This document shows, piece after piece, positions 25,994 through 34,120 of a DNA stretch of 54,638 bases (position 1 is its first letter; each line of letters starts with the position of its first letter). The position numbers and the translations under genes are program-made. The stretch spans positions 1 through 54,638 of the forward strand of contig CAIQOO010000109.1 of the NCBI GenBank assembly GCA_903873485.1, written 5' to 3'. This DNA comes from an uncultured beta proteobacterium. Lineage in GTDB: Bacteria; Pseudomonadota; Gammaproteobacteria; Burkholderiales; Burkholderiaceae_C. The notes under the pieces were generated by a model. It was given only the letters and a program-made list of their open reading frames with translations. It had not been told where the DNA came from and did no database searches.

Positions 25994-27097
25994 ATGACTA
26001 AGGGCATGATTCTGGCCGCCGGGCAAGGCACCCGGATTCGGCCACTGACCAAAGATCTGCCCAAGCCGATGATCCCGATTCTGGGCAAGCCGGTGATGGA
26101 ATACCTGATCGAGCATCTGGCCAACTTCGGCGTCAACGAGATCATGGTCAACGTCGCCTTCAACCACCACAAGATTGAGCAGTATTTTGGCGATGGTCAC
26201 CGCTGGGGCGTGCAGATCGGCTACGCCTTTGAAGGGGTGCGCGAGCATGGTGAAATCGTGCCCAAGCCGTTTGGTTCGGCTGGCGGCATGCGGCGCATCC
26301 AGGATTTCAGCGGTTTTTTTGATGAAACCACCCTGGTGCTGTGTGGCGATGCGCTGATCGACCTCGACATTGCCGCTGCCGTGCAAGAGCATAAGACCAA
26401 GCAGGCAATTGCCAGCGTGGTGACCCTTGATGTGCCGCTGGCCGACGTGCAAAGCTACGGCATTGTGGAAGCCGACGAGAACGGCCAGATTCGATCGTTT
26501 CAGGAAAAGCCCAAACCGGCTGAGGCCAGATCGACGCTGGCCAGCACCGGCATCTATATTTTTGAGCCTGAGGTGCTGCAACTGGTGCCGCCGCATCAGG
26601 TTTATGACATTGGTTCGCAATTGTTCCCGCAACTGGTCGAGAAAAAACTGCCGTTTTTTGCCCAGAATCGCTTTTTCAACTGGATTGACATTGGCCGCGT
26701 CAGTGACTACTGGGCGATTTTGCAGCGCGTGCTGCGCGGTGAAGTGGCGCAGATGAACATGCCCGGACGCGAGGTCAGGCCGGGCATCTGGGTCGGCTTG
26801 AACACCCAGATTCCGTGGGACAAGGTCAACATCGAAGGCCCGATGTACATTGGTTCCAGCGTCAACATCGAATCCGGTGCCACCCTCATTGGCCCCTGCT
26901 GGATTGGCCACGGCAGCCATATCCGCACCGGTGCCCGGGTGGTGCGCAGCATCTTGTTTGAATACACCCGCATCGCCGCCGACATGCGCTTTACTGAAAT
27001 GATTGTCTCGCCCACCTATTGTGTTGACCGGCTTGGCGAAACCCTGTACCGGGGTGACGAAACTGCCCAACTGCGCTGGGGCGATGCCCGCGCCTGA
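25994..27097 (+). CDS. sugar-phosphate nucleotidyltransferase
   Basis: 367-residue protein with an N-terminal nucleotidyltransferase domain (MILAAGQGTRIRPLTKDLPKP, LVLCGDALIDLDI, SFQEKPKP, NWIDIGRVSDYW). A C-terminal left-handed beta-helix segment follows (PMYIGSSVNIESGATLIGPCWIGHGSHI). It resembles the mannose-1-phosphate guanylyltransferase / glucose-1-phosphate nucleotidyltransferase group. The nucleotide and sugar specificity cannot be decided. An AAGGGAG-like site (CAAGGGAGCC) lies just upstream of the ATG. It sits between galE and manC, consistent with precursor supply for surface polysaccharide. Confidence 0.88.
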   Translation: MTKGMILAAGQGTRIRPLTKDLPKPMIPILGKPVMEYLIEHLANFGVNEIMVNVAFNHHKIEQYFGDGHRWGVQIGYAFEGVREHGEIVPKPFGSAGGMRRIQDFSGFFDETTLVLCGDALIDLDIAAAVQEHKTKQAIASVVTLDVPLADVQSYGIVEADENGQIRSFQEKPKPAEARSTLASTGIYIFEPEVLQLVPPHQVYDIGSQLFPQLVEKKLPFFAQNRFFNWIDIGRVSDYWAILQRVLRGEVAQMNMPGREVRPGIWVGLNTQIPWDKVNIEGPMYIGSSVNIESGATLIGPCWIGHGSHIRTGARVVRSILFEYTRIAADMRFTEMIVSPTYCVDRLGETLYRGDETAQLRWGDARA

Positions 27098-27156
27098 TGA
27101 CCTTGCCTGGTTTTCAGGCCGATCAAATCGTTTGTTTTTCACTTTCAAGTCTCACC

Positions 27157-28620
27157 ATGACCTCTTCAATCTTGATTCAGCCGGTGGTTTTGTCGGGTGG
27201 CTCCGGCACCCGTTTGTGGCCCCTGTCACGCGAGAAATACCCCAAGCAGTTGCTCAGCCTGATCGGACAGGACTCGCTGCTGCAGGCCACGGTGCGGCGC
27301 GTCTTGGGCACGCCAGGTGTCACGCTGGCGGCCCCGATGGTGGTGTGCAACGAAGAGTACCGCTATGTCATTGCCGAACAGTTGCGCCTGCTCGGCCAAA
27401 ACGGCACCGTGGTGCTTGAGCCTTTTGGAAGAAATACGGCTCCAGCCCTTACCCTGTCTGCGCTGGCAGCTATCAAAGGTGCAGCAGATCCGGTGCTGCT
27501 GGTGATGCCGGCCGACCATGTGATCACCGATGTGGCGGCGTTTCAGGCGGTCGTCGGCCAGGGTGCCGTGATGGCAGCAGCCGGTGCCGTGGTGACGTTT
27601 GGCATCCAGCCCGATACGCCGGAAACCGGCTATGGCTACATCCAGACCGGCGAGGCGTTTGGCAGCCCGGCCGACAGCCCGGCCCGGCGGATAGCGCGCT
27701 TTGTTGAAAAGCCCAATCTGGCCACGGCCCAGGTCTATCTGGCGGCGGGCGACTATTTGTGGAACAGCGGCCTGTTCATGATGCGTGCCTCGGTCTGGCT
27801 GGCGGCGCTGGGCAACTGCCGGCCTGACATTCTGGCGGCTTGCCAAAGCGCCTGGGATGCCGGCCACACCGAAGGCGAATTTGTCCGTGTCGGCACCGAA
27901 GCCTTTGCCCAATGCCCGAGCGACTCGATTGACTATGCGGTGATGGAGCATATCGCCGCCAGCACCAGCGCCAGTGCGCTGCCGCCAGGTGTGGTGCTGC
28001 CGCTCAAGGCCGGCTGGTCGGATGTGGGCGCCTGGGATGCCTTATGGCAAGTGCTGCCCAAGGATGACTGCGGCAACGTGGTGCAAGGTGATGTGATGCT
28101 GCAAGACTGCCAAAACACCCTGGCGCTGTCGGAGAGCCGGCTGGTGGCCTGTGTCGGCGTCAGCGACCTGGTGGTGGTGGAAACCGCCGATGCGATTTTG
28201 GTGTCGCACAAAGACCAAACCCAGCATGTCAAGAAAATTGTTGATCGGCTGCGCGCTGAAAAACGGTCTGAGGGCAGCATCCACCGCAAGGTGTTTCGGC
28301 CCTGGGGCTGGTACGACGGGGTCGATGCCGGCGCGCGTTTTCAGGTCAAGCGCATTTTGGTCAAGCCGGGTGCAGCGCTGTCCTTGCAAATGCACCACCA
28401 CCGCACCGAGCACTGGATTGTGGTCTGTGGCACCGCCCGGATCACCCGCGGCGACGAGACTTTTCTGCTGTCCGAAAACCAGTCCACCTTCATTCCGCTG
28501 GGCACCCAGCACCGGCTGGAAAACCCTGGGCGGGTGGCGCTGGAGATGATCGAGGTGCAGTCAGGTTCTTATCTGGGCGAAGACGACATCGTGCGGTTTG
28601 AGGATGTCTATGGCCGTTGA
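27157..28620 (+). CDS. manC: mannose-1-phosphate guanylyltransferase / mannose-6-phosphate isomerase
   Basis: Bifunctional type II enzyme for GDP-mannose synthesis, 487 residues. The N-terminal guanylyltransferase domain has VVLSGGSGTRLWPLSREKYPK, VMPADHVI and FVEKPN. The C-terminal cupin isomerase domain has RPWGWYDGVDAG, RFQVKRILVKPG and QMHHHRTEHWIVV. The start ATG 27157 fits the conserved N terminus. Within the conserved segment EPFGRNTAPALTLSALAAIKG the codons change sharply (GGA AGA AAT ACG GCT CCA), and the DNA matches the dispersed repeat (27438-27473), although the protein stays family-like. Confidence 0.95.
   Translation: MTSSILIQPVVLSGGSGTRLWPLSREKYPKQLLSLIGQDSLLQATVRRVLGTPGVTLAAPMVVCNEEYRYVIAEQLRLLGQNGTVVLEPFGRNTAPALTLSALAAIKGAADPVLLVMPADHVITDVAAFQAVVGQGAVMAAAGAVVTFGIQPDTPETGYGYIQTGEAFGSPADSPARRIARFVEKPNLATAQVYLAAGDYLWNSGLFMMRASVWLAALGNCRPDILAACQSAWDAGHTEGEFVRVGTEAFAQCPSDSIDYAVMEHIAASTSASALPPGVVLPLKAGWSDVGAWDALWQVLPKDDCGNVVQGDVMLQDCQNTLALSESRLVACVGVSDLVVVETADAILVSHKDQTQHVKKIVDRLRAEKRSEGSIHRKVFRPWGWYDGVDAGARFQVKRILVKPGAALSLQMHHHRTEHWIVVCGTARITRGDETFLLSENQSTFIPLGTQHRLENPGRVALEMIEVQSGSYLGEDDIVRFEDVYGR
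27438..27473 (-). repeat. dispersed repeat copy 6, antisense inside manC
   Basis: On the minus strand, ATAGCT (27473-27468), 17 bases including GCGC, AAGGGCT (27450-27444), then GGAGCC. It is an exact match to both core blocks. It is read in the same antisense frame as the copies in pgi and the restriction enzyme (x-GCT-AT), covering about residues 94-106. Confidence 0.85.
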
Positions 28621-28691
28621 GGCCAAGCCCCGCCCAAGCCTGCTGCGGCTGGCGCTGGCCAAGTCAATTAACGCAAATCTGGAGGTATGTG

Positions 28692-29030
28692 ATGGCAGAA
28701 TTGGGTGAGTGGACCAACAAAGGGGCAAGCCTGAGCGATGCCACGGCGCAGAAGGAGTATGGCATCAGCCGGGAGTTTGTGGTGCAGGGAATTCGGGCCG
28801 GCAAGCTTGAATACCGGAATGCATCGATGTATGGCAACCCCGTTCTGAGAATTTTGCGAAGCCAAGTCGAAAAATATATTGATGAACAACTGGGTGCCGG
28901 TTATCTTCAAGCTGAAAAAACAAAAACCGAGTTGCGCAAAATCAAGACCGAAATCAATAGCCTGAAAAGGCGCCTGACCCAGTTGGAGGCGCGAAAAGCA
29001 GAAATTGAAAAATCCATCATCAAAACTTGA
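28692..29030 (+). CDS. small protein with possible HTH and coiled coil
   Basis: 112 residues, no known family recognised. The N-terminal half (LSDATAQKEYGISREFVVQGIRAG, then RILRSQVEKYIDEQ) resembles the helix-turn-helix of MerR/excisionase-like DNA-binding proteins. The C-terminal third is a charged heptad-like helix (KTELRKIKTEINSLKRRLTQ onward), a likely coiled coil for dimerisation. The start is ATG 28692 with GGAGG at 28681-28685 six bases upstream. Base composition is clearly lower in GC than in manC, suggesting transfer. It is 14 bases ahead of the next small gene. It may regulate the nearby restriction enzyme, but this is a guess from position. Confidence 0.7.
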   Translation: MAELGEWTNKGASLSDATAQKEYGISREFVVQGIRAGKLEYRNASMYGNPVLRILRSQVEKYIDEQLGAGYLQAEKTKTELRKIKTEINSLKRRLTQLEARKAEIEKSIIKT

Positions 29031-29044
29031 AACCGGAGCGAACC

Positions 29045-29473
29045 ATGATACTGACGCTAAAAATCAAACTGCAAGGCGGCAGTTATGCCAGCGCCGATTG
29101 GGAGGGGCTGATTGAAATTGACGCAGCCGACACACTGGAAGACCTGCATTTCGCGATTCAAAAGGCGGTTAAATTCGGCAATGACCATCTATATGAATTT
29201 CGCATTGGCAGAACCGAACGAAGCGGTAACCGCCAGGTGTTTGACGATGAAACCGGCAACGTATATGAACAGACCATTGGTGGCTTGTACCCGCTGCCGG
29301 ACAAACAAAGTTTGTATTATTATTTTGACTATGGCGATAGCTGGCTGTTCAAAATCAGCAAAACCCGAAAAGCTGAGCATGAACCGCTGCAGGGTGTGGA
29401 ATACCCGAGATTGATTGAGGAAACCGGAATAAAGCCGGAACAATATCCAGCGTATGACGAGGATGACGAATAA
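29045..29473 (+). CDS. plasmid pRiA4b ORF-3-like family protein
   Basis: 142-residue protein resembling the pRiA4b ORF-3 / IS1096 TnpR-like domain family, with LHFAIQKAVKF, LYEFRIG, YYFDYGDSWLFKISKTRKAE and the acidic C terminus YPAYDEDDE. The family is common on plasmids and in mobile islands; its molecular role is not established. GGAG at 29035-29038 supports ATG 29045. GC content is lower than that of the surrounding housekeeping genes. With the preceding small gene it forms a likely two-gene unit upstream of the restriction-modification gene. Confidence 0.78.
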   Translation: MILTLKIKLQGGSYASADWEGLIEIDAADTLEDLHFAIQKAVKFGNDHLYEFRIGRTERSGNRQVFDDETGNVYEQTIGGLYPLPDKQSLYYYFDYGDSWLFKISKTRKAEHEPLQGVEYPRLIEETGIKPEQYPAYDEDDE

Positions 29474-29658
29474 ATAGCGGCAAGAGTATCCATCCTGTCC
29501 TGATTTTCATCCTGCCGCATCTTCATCTGGTCAATATGCCCTTGACGCACACGGTCAAAGCCCGCAGTGTTTTCGATGGATATTGCAAAGGCACACGATT
29601 TCCGGGCCAATTCGGCATTCAATTTCGCGGCTGAGCTGTCGCCCCCCTTCAGGCATCC
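29474..29658. other. 185-base gap before the restriction gene
   Basis: No intact gene is present. On the minus strand the frame covering about 29475-29650 has coding-like codon choice and a protein-like translation (segments such as AKLNAELARKSCAFAISIEN and RQGHIDQMKMRQDENQDRMD). It has no proper start or end, because it continues antisense into both neighbouring genes. It may be a fragment of a lost gene. A promoter for the downstream gene should be here, but no strong -10/-35 was found. Confidence 0.35.
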
Positions 29659-32600
29659 ATGACACCCGCCAACCCGCTTCATTCTGTTCACACTTACCTG
29701 CAATCGCTGCAAAACGAGCTGCAGCCGGGCGATGCCACCGAGCATACCCACCGCAGCGCGCTAAAAACCTTGATCGAATCTGCCGCACCCGGCGTACTGG
29801 CCACCAACGAGCCTAAAACGCTTGAGCGCGAAAACAAACCTGATTACCTGGTGCGCAAGGCGACCGCAGTGGTCGGCTTTGTGGAGGCCAAAGACCTTGG
29901 CATCGACCTCAAGGCCACGCTGAAAACCGCGCAGCTCAAACGCTATCTCGAAGCGCTGCCGAACCTGCTGCTGACCAATTATCTGGACTTCATCTGGTTT
30001 GTCGGCGGAGAAAAGCGCCTGGAGATCAGCATCGGCACGCTCAGCGGGCTGCGCATTGCACCCGCCAAGGAAGCCCCGGCGCGCTGGGATGAACTGGTTG
30101 CCAGCTTTCTGGCCGAAGTCACGCCCACGGTGACCAGCCCGCAGCAACTGGCAAAAAACCTGGCCGGGCAAACCCGGCTGCTGCGCGATTTGACGCTGGA
30201 GCTGCTGACCGCCGGCGACCCTGACTTGCAAGAGCAAGACCAGAGTTTTCGCGCGCTGCTGGTGCCCGACCTGAAACCCGCCGAGTTTGCCGACATGTAC
30301 GCGCAAACCGCCGCTTACGGCCTGTTTACCGCCCGTGTATTTGCGTTTACTGCGCTGTATGGCAGCACTGCCGAGTCCCTGCCAGACAGCCTGAAACAAG
30401 ACGATGCCTTCAGCCTGGAGCAAGCAGCCTACCTGATTCCCAAAGCCAACCCGTTTTTGCGGCAGTTTTTTCAACACGTTGCCAGTCCCAACCTGAACCC
30501 GCAACTGCGCTGGCTGGTCGAGCAGATTGCCAGCAGCTTGCGCTACGCCGACATGGACAAGGTGCTGCACCGGCAAAGCAGCAAGGCCGGTTTTGAAGAC
30601 CCGGTGTTCCATTTTTACGAGACCTTTCTGGCCGAATACGACCGCAGCCTGCGCGACTCGCGTGGGGTTTACTACTCGCCCGAACCGGTGGTCGATTACA
30701 TTGTGCGCGGGGTGGACGCCCTGCTGGTCAAGCACTTCTGCCTGGCTCAGGGGCTGGCTGACCCGAGTGCGCTGGTACTCGACCCGGCTACTGGCACTGC
30801 CACATTTTTGCGCCGGGTGATTGCCCTGATTCACCAGCGGGTGCAAGACCAAGGCATGGGCGGGGCCTGGCAGGGGTATGTGCGTGAGCAATTGTTGCCG
30901 CGCATTTTTGGCTTTGAGCTGATGATGGCCCCCTACACCGTGGCGCACCTCAAGCTGGCGCTGCAATTGCAGGAGCAGGGTTTTGAATTTGCGCCGGGCG
31001 AGCGTCTGCACGTCTATCTGACCAACACGCTCGACCAGTTGCATCAGCAAACCAAAGCCATGCTGGGCCAGTGGATTGCCCGCGAAAACGAGGGAGCCGA
31101 AAAGATCAAGCGCGATCAGCCCGTGGTGGTGGTGCTGGGCAACCCGCCATATTCGGGCGAATCGCGCAACACCAGCCGCTGGATCATGGCGTTGCTGCAA
31201 AGCTACAAGGTTGAGCCTGAAGGCGGTCCGCTGAAGGAGCGCAACAGCAAGTGGCTCAATGACGACTACGTCAAGTTCATTCGGTTTGCACACGACCGCA
31301 TTGCACGTACAGGGCATGGCATGGTGGCTTTCATCACCAACCACGGCTGGCTCGACAACCCGACCTTTCGCGGTATGCGAGCGCAGTTGATGGCCGAATT
31401 TGACGACATTTATGTGCTTGACCTGCATGGCAACAGCAAGAAAAAAGAGCGCACGCCGGTTGCATGGACAGCCCAGGGCGATGACAAGAACGTATTCGAT
31501 ATCGAGCAGGGTGTCAGCATCACCTTTCTGGTGAAACGCCCCAATGCCGGCGAGCACGCTGCCGTGCTGCTCGAAGAGCCGTTCGAGCTGACTGCCCCCG
31601 CAGCGGGCCACACAACGGCGCGCAACCGCGCCAAATTGCTGCGCGAGTCGCTTGAAGCGGACTACAACACCGGCGGATTGCGTCAACTGGCGGGCGGCAA
31701 AGTAACCCTGAAAGCACGCGTTCACCATGCCGAGCTATGGGGCAGCCGCGATTTCAAGTACGACTGGCTGAGAAACCATGACGTGTCGAACACCCCCTGG
31801 CAACTGCTGCAACCGGCCCTGCCGCAACTGCTGCTGGTGCCGCGCGACGAGACCGACGCAGCGGAATACCAGCGAGGCTGGAAAGTGACTGACATTTTTC
31901 CGGTCAATTCGGTAGGCATTTCAACCGCCCGTGACAGCCTGACGATTCACTTTACCAAAGCGGCACTCAATGCTTGCGCCGAAAAGTTTTCCCGGCTGCC
32001 AGCAGAAGAGGCACGTGAGCGTTTTGATCTTGGAAAAGATACCTGCGACTGGACGGTGCTTGGTGCGCAGCAGGATTTGAATAACTCGCGGCAGCCACCC
32101 CAAGTTGTAAAGGGTATGGACGCACCGGCAAAAGTTCCGCCGAAATCGCATTGGCAGCTTGACCCATCGTGCGTCATGCCCATTGCCTACCGGCCTTTTG
32201 ATACGCGCTTTACCCACTACACCGGCAACAGCAAGGGTTTTCATTGCAGGGCGCGGGGCGAGGTCATGCGACACGTGGTCAATGATCCCGACAACCTGAG
32301 TTTGAGCACCACACGCTGTGTCGAAACAGGTGCGTTTACCCACGTTTTTGCAATCCGGGGCCTCACGACGCTGCATACCGTATCAGTCAAGGAGGGCAAC
32401 TATGTATTTCCGTTGTGGCTGCACCCCGAGCAGGCCAAGCCGGCGCTGACCAGGTCAAATCCTGACGTGGCAACCAGGCCGAGTCCGCTCTCATCCGCCC
32501 CGCGCCACCCCAATTTGTCCCCGGCTTTTCTGGCCGCCTTGGCGCAAGCGCTGGATCGCTCCGCCACCCTGCCACACGGACTGCCTGAGGCGGTCACGCC

Positions 32601-33171
32601 CGAGGACGTGATGGCTTATGTCTATGCGGTGCTGCACGCGCCGAGTTACCGCAGCCGCTACGCTGGTTTTTTGAAGAGCGACTTCCCGCGCGTCCCTCTG
32701 GGCCGCTTCGCCGAAACCGTAACTTATATGAAAAAACAGCCTGTAGCCCAAGCTCAGCAAGCGCTACCAGCTATATTATTTGCAGCGTTGTGGGAAAAAC
32801 TGGTCAGCCACGGCCAGCAGTTGATTGAACTGCACCTGCTGAAAAAAGTGCCCGCCAGCCTGCGCCCCAAGTTTGATGTGCCAGGCAACAACGAAGTCGA
32901 AAAACCCAGGTTTGAGCTTGGCAAAGGCAGTGCCAGCGGTCGTGTCTGGATCAACGCCACCCAGCGCTTTGACGGCGTGCCCGCCGACACCTGGCATTTC
33001 CGGGTGGGCGGCTACCAGGTCTGCGAAAAGTGGCTGAAAGACCGCAAAGGTCGCACGCTGGACTTTGCCGACATCGTTTATTACGGCAATGTGGTGGCCG
33101 CGCTGACCCGCACCCGCGAACTGATGCTGGAGATTGATGCGGTTGCCAATGGTCAACTGTGGCCGGTTTGA
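29659..33171 (+). CDS. type ISP-like restriction-modification enzyme
   Basis: Large single-chain enzyme of 1170 residues combining DNA cleavage, adenine-N6 methylation and target recognition. The N terminus carries a PD-(D/E)XK-like nuclease site: D62 in NKPDYLV, then E76 and K78 in GFVEAKDL. The methyltransferase has motif I DPATGTATF at about 375 and motif IV NPPY at 495-498. The C-terminal third matches the type ISP specificity region (VMPIAYRPFDTRFTHYTG, FRVGGYQVCEKWLKDRKGR). Helicase motifs typical of LlaGI-like ISP enzymes are not apparent, so it is closer to a type IIG layout. A copy of the dispersed repeat lies within it (32739-32774). The ribosome binding site is weak. Confidence 0.88.
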   Translation: MTPANPLHSVHTYLQSLQNELQPGDATEHTHRSALKTLIESAAPGVLATNEPKTLERENKPDYLVRKATAVVGFVEAKDLGIDLKATLKTAQLKRYLEALPNLLLTNYLDFIWFVGGEKRLEISIGTLSGLRIAPAKEAPARWDELVASFLAEVTPTVTSPQQLAKNLAGQTRLLRDLTLELLTAGDPDLQEQDQSFRALLVPDLKPAEFADMYAQTAAYGLFTARVFAFTALYGSTAESLPDSLKQDDAFSLEQAAYLIPKANPFLRQFFQHVASPNLNPQLRWLVEQIASSLRYADMDKVLHRQSSKAGFEDPVFHFYETFLAEYDRSLRDSRGVYYSPEPVVDYIVRGVDALLVKHFCLAQGLADPSALVLDPATGTATFLRRVIALIHQRVQDQGMGGAWQGYVREQLLPRIFGFELMMAPYTVAHLKLALQLQEQGFEFAPGERLHVYLTNTLDQLHQQTKAMLGQWIARENEGAEKIKRDQPVVVVLGNPPYSGESRNTSRWIMALLQSYKVEPEGGPLKERNSKWLNDDYVKFIRFAHDRIARTGHGMVAFITNHGWLDNPTFRGMRAQLMAEFDDIYVLDLHGNSKKKERTPVAWTAQGDDKNVFDIEQGVSITFLVKRPNAGEHAAVLLEEPFELTAPAAGHTTARNRAKLLRESLEADYNTGGLRQLAGGKVTLKARVHHAELWGSRDFKYDWLRNHDVSNTPWQLLQPALPQLLLVPRDETDAAEYQRGWKVTDIFPVNSVGISTARDSLTIHFTKAALNACAEKFSRLPAEEARERFDLGKDTCDWTVLGAQQDLNNSRQPPQVVKGMDAPAKVPPKSHWQLDPSCVMPIAYRPFDTRFTHYTGNSKGFHCRARGEVMRHVVNDPDNLSLSTTRCVETGAFTHVFAIRGLTTLHTVSVKEGNYVFPLWLHPEQAKPALTRSNPDVATRPSPLSSAPRHPNLSPAFLAALAQALDRSATLPHGLPEAVTPEDVMAYVYAVLHAPSYRSRYAGFLKSDFPRVPLGRFAETVTYMKKQPVAQAQQALPAILFAALWEKLVSHGQQLIELHLLKKVPASLRPKFDVPGNNEVEKPRFELGKGSASGRVWINATQRFDGVPADTWHFRVGGYQVCEKWLKDRKGRTLDFADIVYYGNVVAALTRTRELMLEIDAVANGQLWPV
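32739..32774 (-). repeat. dispersed repeat copy 7, antisense inside the restriction gene
   Basis: On the minus strand, ATAGCT (32774-32769), 17 bases including GCGC, TTGGGCT (two mismatches, 32751-32745), then ACAGGC. Read on the gene strand as about residues 1027-1039 (PVAQAQQALPAI). Its presence inside a horizontally variable gene suggests spread after, or in spite of, recent acquisition. Confidence 0.7.
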
Positions 33172-33196
33172 TTCCCTGCATTCAGCGCGTGGCGAG

Positions 33197-34051
33197 TTAT
33201 TGCAAAAAAACGGCCAGCCCGAGCCGCCGGCAAATCTCCAGCGTCGCGGCACTCTGGTTCATGCTGTAAAAATGCAGCCCCGGCGCACCACCGGCGCGCA
33301 GTTGCTCACATAAATTCGTCACCACATCGAGTCCAAAAGCCTTGATCGATGCGCTGTCGTCACCAAAAGCTTGCAGCCGCAGCCGGATCCAGCGCGGGAT
33401 TTCGGCACCACAGGCATCGCTGAAACGCAGCAACTGGGTCGAGCCGAGAATTGGCATGATGCCGGGCACCACCGGCACTCTCACGCCCAGCGCATCGGCG
33501 TCTTGCAGAAACCTGAAATAGGCATCCGGGTTGTAAAAATACTGGGTGATGGCTGAATTGGCGCCGGCGCGCACCTTGGTGGCAAAGGCTTGCAGATCAC
33601 TATCGGGCGAGCGTGCCTGCGGGTGCATCTCTGGGTAGGCGGCAACTTCAATGTGAAAGTGGTCACCGGTCTCGGCGCGAATGAACGCCACCAGATCGCT
33701 GGCGTATTGAAATTCACCGCCACTGCCATAACCACTGGGCAGGTCACCGCGCAAAGCCACCAGTCGTTTCACGCCCATCGCCTTGAGGGTGGCCAGTTGC
33801 TCGCGCACGCTGTTCCGGCTGGCACCGATGCAGGAAAAATGCGATGCCGCGCTGACCCCTTCATTCAAAATATCGCGCACGGTATTGAAAGTGCCTTCCT
33901 GCGTGGAGCCGCCAGCACCAAAGGTGACCGAGCAAAATTCCGGCTTGAGGGCGTACAACTGCTGGCGCACCAGCCGCAGTTTCTCCACACCTTCAGGGGT
34001 CTTTGGCGGAAAGAACTCGACGCTCAGGGAAAAACGGCTTGACTCGGTCAT
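33197..34051 (-). CDS. metF: 5,10-methylenetetrahydrofolate reductase
   Basis: Flavoprotein that reduces methylene-tetrahydrofolate to methyl-tetrahydrofolate, the methyl donor for methionine synthesis. 284 residues, typical of bacterial MetF. It has SVEFFPPKTPEG at the N terminus, CSVTFGAGGSTQEGT, VALRGDLPSG, VAAYPEMHPQA and ITQYFYNPDAYFRF. It is the last gene of the ahcY-tlyA-metF run, 69 bases after tlyA. Co-regulation with ahcY by the SAH riboswitch at the head of the operon is plausible, since metF regenerates methionine after SAH is hydrolysed. Confidence 0.97.
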   Translation of the reverse strand: MTESSRFSLSVEFFPPKTPEGVEKLRLVRQQLYALKPEFCSVTFGAGGSTQEGTFNTVRDILNEGVSAASHFSCIGASRNSVREQLATLKAMGVKRLVALRGDLPSGYGSGGEFQYASDLVAFIRAETGDHFHIEVAAYPEMHPQARSPDSDLQAFATKVRAGANSAITQYFYNPDAYFRFLQDADALGVRVPVVPGIMPILGSTQLLRFSDACGAEIPRWIRLRLQAFGDDSASIKAFGLDVVTNLCEQLRAGGAPGLHFYSMNQSAATLEICRRLGLAVFLQ

Positions 34052-34120
34052 GGCGAGCTTTCTAAAAAACTGAATGGAGAACGGGTTTTCCTGACTGGCC
34101 CGAGGTGGTTTGGCAAGCTT

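Noticed and set aside
29761..31728. Minus-strand open frame of 655 codons opposite the restriction gene
   Set aside because: Antisense shadow. The plus strand carries nuclease and methyltransferase motifs, while the minus translation shows none.
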